DNA of 64,000 bases from contig JAJGOT010000028.1 in the NCBI GenBank assembly GCA_022457155.1, forward strand, positions 2,044,501 to 2,108,500. Direction: 5' to 3'. This stretch comes from Cladopsammia gracilis. Its lineage: Eukaryota; Cnidaria; Anthozoa; Scleractinia; Dendrophylliidae. Of the stretch, positions 22,201 to 37,200 are shown in pieces (position 1 is the first letter of the stretch; each line of letters starts with the position of its first letter). The notes below the pieces were generated by a model. It searched no databases. It was not told where the DNA came from and saw nothing but the letters and a program-made list of their open reading frames with translations. The position numbers were made by a program, and so were the translations under genes.

Positions 22201-25200
22201 CCCTCGCAAAAATTCGAAATTTTACAAAGGTTTTTTTTTTTCGTTTTTCATTAGCGCTTTTTTCCCAGCCAGCAATTTTTCATTTAACTATTATAGCGCG
22301 AAAGCGCGCGTGATATCGCCCAATACTTAGCCGACGAGGCCGTAGGCCGAGTCGGCTAAAATTAGGCGATATCATGCAAGCTTGAGCGCTATAATAGTTT
22401 TATAATTCAACACATTGATAACAAAGCACAGTTTGAAGAAAAAATATCGCCGACAAGTCTTTTATTTGAAAAAAGCTTACATATGTTTTACCGCGCGAAA
22501 CTTGCAACATCACACAGTTCATGAATGAAAGTGGCGCCTTTGTCAATATTGTGCAAGCTTGAACACTATAACTGTTTTGTAATTCAACACTAACAAATCA
22601 CAGTTTCGAGAAAAAAAATCAATGAGATATACAACCTTTCATTAAGTAAAAAGGCTAACAACAATATTTTGCCTCGCACCATTTCTTAAACAACAAGCAG
22701 TGAATGCCGACATTTTTGCAAGCTAAAATTAATTTAGAGTACACAATCAGTTGAGAGTTTCTACGAAGAGCTTTCGTCTGCTCAAAGAACGGGACAAAGT
22801 AGTGACTACCAGAATTAAAACACAGTAAAATGGCATAGAATGTCTTAGTTACAAGTGTTTCGTATCTTGAAAAGGTCAATTCAGAATCAAAGCAAATTGA
22901 ACAAACACATGGCTACGAACCTCAACATAGCGGCGAAAAGTCGGAAAGAACTGCAGCGTGGACTATGTCTTACAAAAATTCACAGCTAAAGGATACAAGA
23001 AACGGTTAAAACATCATACCTGTAGTTCATTTGGCTTTTTATTCCCTTCCATCAGCACCAAATTTTCAAACATCGAAGTACGAGCTGAGTCGATCAATGT
23101 TGTTTACAAACTTGCTCGTTTCTTAGCTCCTACAGCCGTAATGACGAGATCAGAAACTATTCTGAGGAAGCATCAAGCCTATATCATATTTCAGAGGTGA
23201 TTACCAAAGGAATTTTACGAAAATTGTGCTCCTTCATTCACTATCTTGTCGAGCGGTCAAACTTTGAACCAGTTCATTCAGCTACGCCAAGAAACACTGC
23301 GACCAGTACCGCGACTGCGAGAACGCGAAAATTTCGCGCCTTTTTTGTCCAATCATGTGAACAATACTTTTTCTCTTTTCTTTTCTTCTCTTTTTTTCTT
23401 TCTTTTCCCTTTTTTAACAAAAAGTTCACGCACTTTTTCGCCCCAAAACACGAAATTGCAGCCAGCAGTCATTTTCACTTTCCTTCAAAATGCGAAAATT
23501 ACCGCCATCGCTGGTTATACGTCATGTAGACATAACGCATATCGATAAGTTTTTGACCATATTTGGGCAGTGCATCAATGTGTTGAATTATAATTATTGA
23601 TAGCTGATATTTTCTTAAATATTACATTCAAAGGGCTAAAAATTGCGTAGAATTTAACTTTAGCTTTAACTTTAACACGCATTTAGCACGACGCCTTGTC
23701 TACGTAAAGTTCGTATGCCAATGACACAATATGTAAACAATAACGTCAGCAAAGATTTGTCCGTACCACAGAGATTTTCATTTTGGCCGCTCTTGATAGT
23801 AAAATAGTTCATCTCTCACCTGATATATAAACAATGGCTCCAACTGAGTCAGGAATGGCTTTGTCAAGATTGGGGATCTTCAAGTCAATGACATGAGACT
23901 GCAATCCACCTGAAGAAAACGATGCACAAGTTAATTGTCACTGACATATTGATATGTGGGGTCAGTCAGATGGATAATATAACATTTCATTATTATTTTA
24001 GAGACGAAAAGACTTCTTTTAGCGAGGCTAACATTAGTTTTCTGGTGAACCAGTAGTTAAGTAACATAACTGCTCTCTGATCAATAAAACGTGAATAAAA
24101 ATATATCATGACCCTTACAGTTATAATACGTGGAGAGAACTTTAAGTTAGTAACATATAATAATATGTTTTCATTGGCATTATCCGTCGGCCCTTTTTAA
24201 CAATTGTTTTAAAAAAACGTTTATGCGGTACAGCGTTCTCAAAGGGACATCTCGGTATTGTTTAATAGACGTGCGCTATTTCAATGGAAATCAGATCCGA
24301 ATAAGTTTGACTGGCAGCTATAATGATTGTGTTTATGAGTAAGGCTTCTCGTCCTTTTATTCAGACTGCAAAACAGTCCATATTTCGGCATGTGCAAGAT
24401 CAGTTCTGGCGAGATCAAAATGCCATTCATCGGTTATTTGTGGCCTTCGCTTTCAAAGCAGTGGAATGTGATCACACTGATGAATCACAAATGTCAAACA
24501 AGGGAGAGACGTCGCGCACTTCTTCGAGTAGAGCGACACTAGTGACCATCCACCTCTAACGACTGCCTTTGGCGCTTCTTCGTTACAATTTTGTACGACG
24601 AAAATGTAGATGTTTATCAATTTATTTTCGAAAAGTAGCAACGATTGACTCGTCGACAAAGTCGATTATATATTTTAATTACCAGTAAAATGAAAATTGT
24701 CCAAATTTCAAATCTCAACCGGTACAAACGGACCTTTTTTTCCACTCCCCGAGAAATAAATCCCTCAGAACGAATTATCGGTAGATCTCTTAAAATGTTT
24801 TCTACAAGATTGTATCAGAGTAAAGACCAATGTCTAGCTAGAATTCGCCGTGTTTCCACCCCTGAAATTGTTAAGTTCACTAATGTGTTTTGTCTTCTCA
24901 ATAAACATTTCATTAAAAAAGTGTACCCGCATTGTTCGCAACATTTCCGAAGTGGAATAATAGTAATAGTAAGTGGTCTCCCAATCTCCCGAGCCAGAGG
25001 CTCGTGTAAAAAAACGCTCGACAAAAATACAATTTAAGTTAAAAAACAAAAAAATAACTAATCTAACTGGTACTTGAATAAACTATACAAAAACTTAGAG
25101 TGGTTTTACTTCACCCGTGAAATAGATAGTAGGATTTTACGCCGTAGTACTTCGTATCAGTTTCTATTATCCTCAAATATTAGAGCGATTACAGTTAGTC

Positions 25201-28200
25201 TAACCCGTGAAATAGTTAGTAGAATAGTACGCAGTATTAGACAATAATTCCATTGTTTTCTTTTGTTTAATTTGGACTGTCACACACTAATTGTTTGATT
25301 GTGTTTCACGGCTTACTCTATCAAGGTCTAGCGCTAGTGTAATAGATAGTGGTAGATAGTGTTACACACTAACTAATAGTTTCTTTTTCACAGTTGAAGT
25401 AAAATCACTCTAAGACAAATGTTTAAAAAATACACCTATAGCCATATTAAAAAGTTATAATAAATTGAATGTAAAATGTATTGTGTTAATAATAAAAAGC
25501 TAAAATTGGCGAATGCATGTAGATTAAAAAGTCCAGGTCTTAGAGGCATTTGCTACACTGTCAGTGATCGAAATTGTGTCAGTGTAGTGGCCAAGTGGGA
25601 GGCAGCTGGTAGTTGGTTCCGAAATGAGAAATTAAGTAAAAATATAAATTATGCTTGTAAAGATTAAGGTAGTATCAGAGCCTGATCGGCACACACTGCA
25701 AATGTTGCATGAAATGTTGTACCGTGTGACCCGGCCTCAATACATGCATTGCATACGCGGATAGTACACGGTGCAAATTTTAAATTGCGCGTGACGCTTC
25801 CCTCTATACACAGGCCTTGTAACACCTGTAAAAGAGTAATTCATACTTTGAATGCGTTTTCCACTCTTAGGTTCATCGTCAAGATTTCCTGAAAAAAAAA
25901 AGCACAAAAAGTTACAATTTTCCTCTTGTATTACAGTTAATATTATTGACGAGTCAGCTTACGGTTATTATGTTGAAATATCTGTTAGCTGGCGTAGCTG
26001 CGGACGAGATTTTTGGCACAAGGACAAAGTGAACTTAGGCAACAGGACGGCAGATGGTAGACTGTTAGCAGAGGTCTCTACAAGAGAAACGTCTGGACGC
26101 AGGCTAGCAGGTGGAAAGGGCGGCAAAATATTTGTGACCAGCGTGACAAACATTATGTTTGACATAATTTTAGACTGAACTTTGCCTTGCTCTCGCTGTT
26201 CTTTTCTCTCTCTGTTCTGGGCTTGAGCGGGGGGAGAATGCCAGCCTCCGCTCAACTTTTTATTGAAACTTTCTATAGTGGTTTTCATTCTGTGATGCAG
26301 CACTTTCAATAGCTCTTCATTCTTCATTCGGACAAACTTTGATGTGAATTTTTTTACGACAGGCGATGTTTCCTTCGAAACCATGTTTTTATGGCGACGT
26401 TAAGGAAAGTGTTAACTTTGTATGGCCAAATTCTTTTTCATTTTTCAATATAAAAACAAGAGTCCTTTTTTACGGTCGTTCAGTCTCTGACTTAAAATTA
26501 CATCACAAGCAGTTGTGCTGGTAAATACTTCATGTATGGACCAAGGAACGAAAATTCCTAATGATCCAATGATGATCCAAATCGTGACTTAGGAACGTAA
26601 CTTTTTTACGTTAACAGAGGTAAGTGTAATATTTTTCCTGTCATAGAATTACTGGCACTTTAAATCTGCATTTGATTTTCATTGTACCCCCGGCCCTGCA
26701 CTTTTGTACGTCCGGAAATAAACGCAAACAATCCCGCCAGCTACGCATGCTAAATATATATCGCTACATTACCGCTTGGATCCAAAACGAAAGATTGCGA
26801 TTCCCGGCGTTCCTTTCCTTCTGGCTAAAAGTTAAATAACAACAATAAAATAAGACCAAAAAATAGAAAAAAAATAACAATCTGAAGCAAACGAAATCAG
26901 AGCAGCTCATCGATCGCCAATTGATCGACCGACCGCTAGCTCGATCAACGCTTTCGCGCATTCACGAGATAAAATAGTATGATCAAGGCTCCTATTAGCC
27001 AACTCGTGATTACGAAACGCTCCAAATAAAAGATACTGCACACCTTCGGAACTTCCCCTCTCGTAGGCGTTTTGCACCACCAACCCCCCACCCCTGCGTC
27101 CAACTCATCACCCTCCCGTCCCTGGAACGCCTCCCCTGGGTAAAGCAGGAGATCATTACCTATCGCGGGCTCAATGTTCACCGACCCTCCCCGGGATCAG
27201 TGTTTACCGCCGATCGACCGACCGACCGATCGATCGAGTGAACATTATACCAAAATGCTATAACTCGTTCAACGCTTCGCGTATTTACGAGTTAAAAATG
27301 ACAATCAAGCAATGTATAAAGCTCAGCTTGCCAGCTGAAGTCTTACCAAAACAAAAAGGGTTTTCCTCACAGCATCTGCGCTGCTACCAAGTTGGATTGG
27401 AAGAAATGCCCACACTTCAACACCGACTTTTCCAATTATCTTGGGAACAATGGGAACTGCGACTGATTTAGCGTCATTGGGGGGTACATCGACAGTTCCA
27501 ATCATAGCAAGTTCGCCATCAGCAGCAATGGAGCAGAAGTCCTTGTCACCTTTGAGATATATTCTTGCCTGAGGGAACCAAAACAAACAAAACAAATTAT
27601 TTGGACACCTCTGCAAAAGAGGCTCAATTTGTGTCCGCTTTGATACGGAGAAACAGGTTACCCGTTTGTGCCTCTCGGGCGCCGTCTTTTCTCTGATAAG
27701 TTTCGTCTTTGCGGAATTCATGGTGTGCACATGACGCCAAAAAAAAAAATCAAAAATTTAAACTATACATCCAACAAAGCCGTTTCTAACATGATAGGTG
27801 AATACCAGTAATACAATCTTTCACCCCAAATATACCTGAGCGCTCATACTACACAGACAAAAATGGTTAAAATAAAATCAGCCATGTATTAATTCAAGTT
27901 AATTCTATTTTATATAAAGCTAATGTTAGAAGAAAGAGTTTTATATTTTAAACAGAGCTGCAATAAATTTGATTTCAAGCTCACCGTAATTTTTGACGTG
28001 AAGTAATTGAAGACTGTTGCCAGAAGAGAAACTTGTTCTCCTCTTTTGACTGAATATGGCATCTTCAGAGTGACAAAATAATGCATTTCTCCCACAATTC
28101 TAAGTGGTGTAGCTAGTCCAAGTCCTGTTTGGTTGTTTATAGCCACAGCCTGCATGACCCAGGTGGTTATGGTGTGGGGTATTGTTACAGGCAATTCATA

Positions 28201-31200
28201 AACTTCGCTCGAGCTGCAGAAAAAAAAGGTGAAATTAATGAAATTAAAATAAAGACCTCAGACAAAAGAGCTGTTTTAATTTTCTACTCTGAGAAAATGT
28301 AGACTACGAGCAGTCTCTCTTTCCCAGCTCAGTCCGTCGATCGAGAAACGTAAAAGCATTAGCGAACGGATAATGGCCGCGCGAAACTGGGGGCGAGACA
28401 GGCGCGCCTGCCTCACCCCCAGTTTCGCGCGGCCATTATCCGTTCGCTAATGTTTTTTCGTTTCTCGCTCGACGGACTAAGCTGGGAAAGAGAGACTGCT
28501 CGTAGTCTAGAGAACATGGAAATTGGCCATATTTCGATGACTATTTCTTCAAGGCTTATTTTGTTAAAAATATTATAAGCGCGACGTTTCGGTGTCGTAC
28601 TGACACCATCATCAAGCGAAAGCGAAAGATAGAAAAAGGACGCGTTTACAAGCGAAAGGAAATCTGCATACTCTATACAAAAAGCTTAGCCCTAAGGGAA
28701 TCTGACTGTTTGTTTAGGGATGGCTTGTGCTCTCTAATCAGGAGCATTTCATACAATAGGCAGTCAAATTTAGTTTGGCACTTTTTCAAGACACTAAAGT
28801 TCCTTGTAATGTCCTTAGGTGTTAAATCGTGCGTCGTGCGGTAGTGTTTGCCTATACTAGATGAAGTGCCTTTGTGTTCTTCAATCCTTTCATGTAGGTG
28901 TCTATAGGTAAAACCTATATAACTCTCATCACAAGAGTCACATTTAAACTTATATACTACATGTTGCTGATTGACGAGGGGTGGTTTCTTTTCTCTCACT
29001 TTAAGGTCTTCATCGATCTTTTTGCTGACGAATACAGGCTGAACAGAGTGCCCTATTTTGGAGCTAAGTTCTTGTAGTTTGCGTTTAACTATGTTGGCGG
29101 AGAACTGATCTTTGAAGGGAATCACGATTCTCGTGCTGTCGACCGGATCTCTTGCTTACACAATTTCCAGCTGTTTGGAGTTGATAAACTTCTTAATTGA
29201 TCTCTCAATTAATACTTGAGGGTACTTTTTTCACGAAGAATGTGATCGTTTGAGAGGCGTCTTCTTAAAGCTTAAGTACCCTCAAGTATTAATTGAGAGA
29301 TCAATTAAGAAGTTTATCAACTCCAAACAGCTGGAAATTGTGGAAGCAAGAGATCCGGTCGACAGCACGAGAATCGTGATTCCCTTCAAAGATCAGTTCT
29401 CCGCCAACATAGTTAAACGCAAACTACAAGAACTTAGCTCCAAAATAGGGCACTCTGTTCAGCCTGTATTCGTCAGCAAAAAGATCGATGAAGACCTTAT
29501 AAACATGTAGTATATAAGTTTAAATGTGACTCTTGTGATGAGAGTTATATAGGTTTTACCTATAGACACCAACATGAAAGGATTGAAGAACACAAAGGCA
29601 CTTCATCTAGTATAGGCAAACACTACTGCACGACGCACGATTTAACACCTAAGGACATTACAAAGAACTTTAGTGCCTTGAAAAAGTGCCAAACTAAATT
29701 TGACTGCCTATTGTATGAAATGCTCCTGATTAGAGAGCACAAGCCATCCCTAAACAAACAGTCAGATTCCCTTAGGGCTAAGCTTTTTGTATAGAGTATG
29801 CAGATTTCCTTTCGCTTGTAAACGCGTCCTTTTTCTATCTTTCGCTTTCGCTTGATAATGGTGTCAGTACGACACCGAAACGTCGCGCTTATAATATTTT
29901 TAACCATCTGTATTTCCACATACACTTATTTGTTAATTTTTTTTAAAAAAAAAGCAATTCATATGACTACACATCATATTCATCACTTCACAGGTGCTGC
30001 ATAACTGTGGTCGTCCCTTTCTCTATAAAATGACAATGTTTAATGTTTCACTTATCTCACCCCATAACTACTTCATCATAGATCCATGTTTCTGGGAAAT
30101 GTGATCTCACTTGCGTTTGATCCATAACTTTTTCATCAGGGCCGTCACCAAAGCCCAAATCGGGTCCTAACCCAAAACTTCGTCCAAGAAGAGCCGTGTC
30201 TTAAAATAGATAAATAAAGATAAAGAACTGATTAGGTGTAGCACTATTGCACATGTGCTATCAGCAGATACATTTACCACAGGCTCACCTTCCTCCGTGT
30301 ATAAAATTAGCCTCACTAAAGGCGAACTTTAGGACTCTTAATACTAATGAAAATGAAATTAAAACTTTTAAAATCACTGCCATGTTGCTTAACTTTGTTT
30401 TTATGGTTTTATTTTGGTAATTTGTGGCTCGCGAAAGCGGTGTTTTCGAAATCACGACTGGACTCGCTGAAAATACAAGTAAGCTCACATATTTGCTGTT
30501 AGAACTCTTTTATATGCACTGAATTATTGTGCGCTGTTGCAATGTAACCATTTTGCATGTGTCATTTGGTGTACGCTTTAATAATGAAACTTAGAAAGAG
30601 TCTAGATAGTGTGTGGTGTTTCAAAAAATGTTCATTTTTAAGGAAACTTTTATAAACACAGGAAGCAATTATGTCATGAGTGTATAATTCCGCCATGTTC
30701 GATTTTGAAATTTTTTCGAATGGTCAGACATCACCGAGAAATAATTAAAATCAATAAAGAAAACTAAAATGATCAAAAACTATAAAGGAAACCGAAGAGG
30801 GCTTAACGATTTCATGTTCAATCGGAGGAAATTGTAAAAAACAATTGCATGCAGGTCACAACATCACCATTCGAAAAAAATAATCGTAAACAAATAATGC
30901 TTATGCGAAATCATCTTACAAAAAGATTGTTGTGGACAAATTAGTACTGTCGTAATAGTGTGACCGTTCTTATTGCTCACTCGCCAGAAAGAGCTGAAGG
31001 CATGACTCTGTAAACCAGTCTGTATGACATATAAAAAAACAGAAACTTGAAAACCTAAAGTATATAATAGTATTTGGCAGGACAAAAACCCTTTCTACTT
31101 CCAATTAAGTTTCGCCTTTCATAATAACAGAACTGCATTGCGACATATATGGGGTCAGGGATGACACTAGAACGTATTTACCTTCCATGCCGTGCAGTTT

Positions 31201-34200
31201 CGTGCAGCATTTAAAAAAGGTTTCTCTGCAGTGCGGGCTCAACCCTTTGAGACTGTCAGTCAGCTTTGCGCAAGTCACATTTCCATTGTCAGCAGCCATT
31301 TCACAGCACGTTTTATTCTCAAGCCCTGTTGATTTAATAACATCAAGACAATAACGTTTTCTGGTTACTTCATTGTTGTGATTTACACTGGTTTTGGTTT
31401 TATGACACTGATCCATACCTAAGGTATCCCGAATACTCCTCTTTTTTCGAGACTCGTCTTCGCTACAGCCATAGTCTGCAAAGTATAAAACCATTGAGTT
31501 ATTCCTTAAACTCAAGTACTTTGAAGAATAAGCGATGAAATTGGTAGAATCCGCGTTAGCTGCGCGAAAAAAAAAACAATAAACGGAGGTCCAATGCGAG
31601 TGACCGACAGAAAAAAACCTTCCATTTCATCAATACGGTCCGCTTAATAAGAGTTAATTACTCTCAGCAGTTTTTAAGGTTTCCCAAATGGATTGCTCGT
31701 ACCCATTTTTAAAACCTAGGAAGAATGAAACAGTGAAACAGAAAATGTTAGACTGAAAAACACTTTCAAGATGAGGAGGGGGAGGGGGGGGGGGGGGGAG
31801 CTCCCCTAGATCTGCAACTGAATGGTTGTTACCATTTATCAGAAAAAGCAGGGGAGTATGATGGAGCAGAAGTTTTTCCAACTAACCTCCTCTTCCATCA
31901 CTAACGAAGTCGTCAGTCATCAAGACGACACCAGCGTTCTAAAAAAACAACAATTACAAATTAAAATGTTGGACCGATGTGATTTCTGCCCTCACCTTTG
32001 AACTTAATTTTACAAAAGGGATGAACATATTTAAACTGCGCTTTATAAATGCGTTAATATTAACTAACATTGGAGTTATGTTTCATCACAGAGAAGAACT
32101 TCGTAGAAATTCGGGCAATTAGTGTTAATAAAATTCCTATGTAATGCAAACCCAATGGTTTGATAGGCGAAATGTTTGAACCCTGTCCTAACCAAACCAA
32201 CCTTGAAAATGTCTACGCTGTCCTTCCCTCCTCCTACACCACAACCAAGGTCAAGCTTCTCGGCAGTTTTAAATATCTGTTTAATTGAGAAGACAAGTAA
32301 ACGAAACGCTTAGATACTGTGACCGTGTGGCACTAAATGTTTGCGGGATCTAATTTTTGCGGGTTTTTTCTACCATTTACGAAAAATAATTTCCGCGAAA
32401 AAAGGATCCCGCAAAAAGATTTTACTCCATTGTCGAAATTATATACAAACATCGCCTTTTACAGGTAATATAATATCGTGTTGTTTCTTATTTACTAAAA
32501 ACGTTTCTTTCGTTCAGATGTCATTGTAATATGGTGACACTGATTAACCTGTTAGATCTGCATGTTGTTTTACCTGTATTTCGATTGCATGTGCTCAAAT
32601 AAAAAACGAAAATGTAATTCCAATTGAACGCAAATTCCTTCACATCGCGAAACTTAATCCCGCAAGGACAAAGATCGCCCATCCGTAAAACGAAACTCCG
32701 GCAAAACCTTAGTGCCACTGACTGCTAGTGCGAAGAAGAAACTCGTTAGGCCTCGTAACCGGCCCGTTTGGTACCAATTTCTACGCTCCGGGATGGCGGA
32801 CCAGTCATTTGTAAAAGTTTAAGTGAAGCAAATTTCGTTTCGAAAACGATGAATTGAAAAAAAGACACGTCTTAGCCAAGCACGTTACTTTGTCAAACTC
32901 AAAACTTTATTTGCATTGTTCAAGTTAAAATAAGGCGAGTTGTTGCTTCAAGGCGATGAAACCACTAAAAGCAAAGAAATGAATCAATTCACAAAATGCT
33001 TGTCTGTTTTTTTTTTAACTTTACAACTATGCTGTGATGTTTTTCTCATTGCAAAAATCTTGAAACCATCCACTACAACGACCCTTGACTCCTTAAGGTT
33101 ACAGTGTACCTTCGGGGGTGTCTCCAGTATAACAGCTCTAGCGTCTTAAGATTACACTTAACATACCTAAACCCAGATATCAAATTAAAGCTTATAGAGC
33201 TGGCTATCTAAATATGGAAACCATTTGGTAATAAAATGAATTGTCGAATTTTTTACGACGTTTAAATTCGAACGTCCGAATCAGCTTTAAAACGCTACAA
33301 CTCAAAGCGATTATTATATTTTGCTAATTTGATTTGTTCTCGGGTTTCCGGACACGAAGCGCTAAAAAAACGTGTCGGCGATTTCCCATATTCAATTGCA
33401 GTGAAAAGTTACAGAATATTTTCGAAAAGGGGAGAAAAAAAATTGGAATGATCGCACGGAAATGGCTCTTGACGAAAACGTTTTCGGAATTAAGAAATTC
33501 GCCGACACGTTTTTGTTGATTATATGTTAGCCTAGCTTCTGTCCAAATTTTAGGAAAATCGAACAAATTCCCTTTGAGTTGTAGCTCTTTAAAGTGTCCC
33601 CAACAAGCGAAAAATTAACTTTGAGAAAACGGCGCTCAAAAAAACATATCGCTTAATAAACAAACTCCGCCCACAAAAGTTATACCGTCATTTCTCCGTC
33701 AATTTTCACTATTTTTCGATAATTTTTTTTTGGATGAAAGTTCATTCTGTAAACTTTATTTTAACGCCAAAAAAAATTTTTCAATAAATTTTCGATCTGA
33801 AGGTACACTGTAACCTTAAACTCAAGTGCAAAAATTAAAGAATACGCGATAAAAATTAGAATCTGTGCGAAAAAGCAATAAATCTGTAAGAGGACAAGAC
33901 GAACTTCATGATAACCTATAGGACCGCAATGAACAGTCTTTACTCACCCGTTCCTTTGTGAGCCTGTTTTTATTTCTTAACAGGTAAACACTTTCATCCA
34001 CAGCCAGGAGGCCCAATCGTGTTCCTTCAGGGGCCTTAATTTTAATGTTGTAATGTGTTCCAGGGATTCTTTTTATTTGATTGAGTTGGACAATTGATGC
34101 ACCGGACTGAACATGTGCATCAGGGAAATCAACCTGACAAAGAAGAGAGAAAAAAAGAAACCTTGACAAGGAACCATAAAACATTCTGTTTCGTTGGAGT

Positions 34201-37200
34201 TCTTGATAATCTTGACCAAGTTTTAGGTTACACGCGTCTTCCTGGGCACCGGTCACACTCGCTGTTTTAATCGACCTAACGGCAGGATGCAAATTAAATA
34301 ATTCCGAGTTTTGTTTAATGATATATGAATTATAAACATACATTGATAGCTCAACTGCCTCCACGTCTCGTTACAGAGAAAGAGATTTTGTGTATTTCTA
34401 GAATTCTATCTTATCTTATTAATTACAAGTACTTGATTAATTTTTATTATATTTTAATTATTTTATTAATATCTAAACTATAGTCTTGCTTATTGTATTT
34501 AGTATTTTAATTATAATTATTTTAGATGTAAATAGTTCGTAATATCTTATTTTATTAATTACAAATACTTGATTAATTTAATTATATTTTAATTATATTT
34601 ATTAATATCTAAACTATAGTCTTGCTTATTGTATTTAGTATTTTAATTATAATTATTTTAGATGTAAATAGTTCTTAATGTAATAAGTGCACGACCCCAC
34701 AAGCTTTTTAGCTTTAACACCCATCGTGTTACTTACTTACTTACTTACTTACTTATCTTAACAAGAAGGTTTTAATTTGTCCAATCGTGAAGTGCCTGTT
34801 TTCACCCCTCGGATTTGGTTAATAACACAGCACTGACTTCCATGTTGATTTTTTCGCAATACACAAAGCAAACCTGATGTAATAAAGGGCACTTCGATGC
34901 AATTCATAGTGGTTTTCTAAACAATACACCCTTAAACTGTTTCATATAAAAAGAGAGAAGTTTATCAAAACACTTTTTTTTCATGGAGAGGGAGCGCTAC
35001 TTAGCTACTTGTTGGGTTAGGTTACGGTTTAGATGATTTAACAATGAACGTTTTTGGAGAGCGAGCGTTAGTAGTGTTGTGGCCGGATATCATTTTCCCT
35101 CGATAAGCCAGTGGTCAATGGTTACAATCTTGTTCAATCGCGATCGTTTCAAAAAATATTATTTCACTTACAAATTGCAGCGACCAGTAATTATTTCATT
35201 ACCGTGGTTGGAAGGCTGTCCTCAACGTTGAGTAAAATACTGTCAGCCACGACTCGTCCATTGTTATCAAAGTAATAGCCTATCAGACGAGCCGATGGAG
35301 ACATTTGAGGAGTTACAAGGAAAGACCAGCTTTTACTTCCACTGCCGTCTAAGGAGTCTGTCGTGTTGTGAGAGAGAATTCGTCCACGAGAAACAATCTG
35401 AAAGAAAAGGGAGAAAAATAGAATGTAAAATTGTTATAATTCATGCTGGTGTGTGAGTAAAGATAACACATTTTGCATGATGACAGGGCCGTCCAAAGGA
35501 CTTGAACAGTCGTTGATAATTCACTACGTTTAGACAAATTAATTGAATATTCCATGTCATGAAAAATACAGCCATATTGGGGGGTTTTCCATGGTTTTAT
35601 TCACTGGTCAAGTTCACTGGTCAAGTTCCCGGTCTTTTATGTGACATAAAATTAAATATAAAAAGCTATTACCGCAAATGATAGTTTGATTGCTCCATCT
35701 TTGCGACTTCGAAAAAGTTCACAATCCATTTTTTGGCCAACCTAGGAAACAACCAGAGAATTTAAAGTTATTTATTTTCCTTCTTTTTTATGCTTCGTTC
35801 AAGTGATCCATAATGTAACCTTTTTCAAGAACAAAAATGCAGAGGTCATTTATTGTACAGTATCGCATGCCCCTTTTTTTTTTCTTCGCAAAGTCGGAAC
35901 ATAATTGGTTCGCTGTCAATCTTGTTTTTGTGACCACAATGCAACGTCACATTTTTCGCAAGCTAGAGTTCACTGAATTATTGCAATTGTGTACCTCCTA
36001 ATTTCATACTTATCTAGCTCTCCCCTTTTTTTTCCTACAACTCAGCTAATGATAAGGGAACAAGGCTAAGATTTACTTTTTACTAATTTTGAACGACGTT
36101 GTGTAAATTGTCTTATGAGAGTTAAAGATTGTGAACACAATTAACCCGCAGACGAAACGTGTAGCACAATTTGTACATTACCTTTCCTGTTTTAAGCTGG
36201 CGGACCATGACAAATTGGCCATTTTCCGGTTTAAACGGCTTTATCATTTTAAAGGCAACTCCATTTTGTTTATCTTCCAGTCTGTCATCGTCAGTTTTCA
36301 CCTATAATCAACGCATAATCAACACCAAATAAATATTACTAGAGACCAACCAGCTACTGTGAATACAAGAGACCAACCAGCTACTGTGAATACTAGAGAC
36401 CAACCAGCTACTGTGAATACTGGAGACCAACCAGCTACTGTGAATACTGGAGGCCAACCAGCTACTGTGAATACTAGAGACCAACCAGCTACTGTGAATA
36501 CTAGAGACCAACCAGCTACTGTGAATACTAGAGACCAACCAGCTACTGTGAATACTAGAGACCAACCAGCTACTGTGAATACTAGAGACCAACCAGCTAC
36601 TGTGAATACTAGAGACCAACCAGCTACTGTGAATACTGGAGACCAACCAGCTACTGTGAATACTGGAGACCAACCAGCTACTGTGAATACTAGAGACCAA
36701 CCAGCTACTGTGAATCTGTTCGACTGACAGCTGATTCAAATGAAACAAATATTCCAATCAACTACTGTTTGCTGTTTAACCCTCCCACGTACAATCAAAC
36801 TTAAACCCTCACCGTGCTACAAGGGAGGGAAGGAGGTGGGCGGAGCGAGCCGCACCCTTGTGTTCAACAAGTTGAGGAAGTCATGTGCCGATGATAACGT
36901 CATATGACGACATTTATTTGTAGAGCCACCAACTTGGATCCGCAACTTGGGTTTTACGATTCCAGGAAAATCAACTCTTTTGAAGAACCTCAACTATAGT
37001 TCAATTAACACCCAGGATAGTGAATCGATAACAATCGATCAATCGATACCAATCGATAAAATTAGTTCATGTAACTGATTTTGATTAACTGGTTTCGGGC
37101 AATCGATGATCAATCGCTAAAAACACTAAAAACACACTATCGATTGTTATCGATTGCCAAAACGTAAGAGTAATGTTGACCTCTTTAGTGTAAAGCAATT

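Noticed and set aside
24645..25037. 130-codon plus-strand frame as a gene
   Set aside because: No family, no splice context, overlaps frames on the other strand and lies in a C3 intron.
36308..36757. Repeat protein genes on either strand
   Set aside because: Both frames are produced by a 27-bp minisatellite within a C3 intron.
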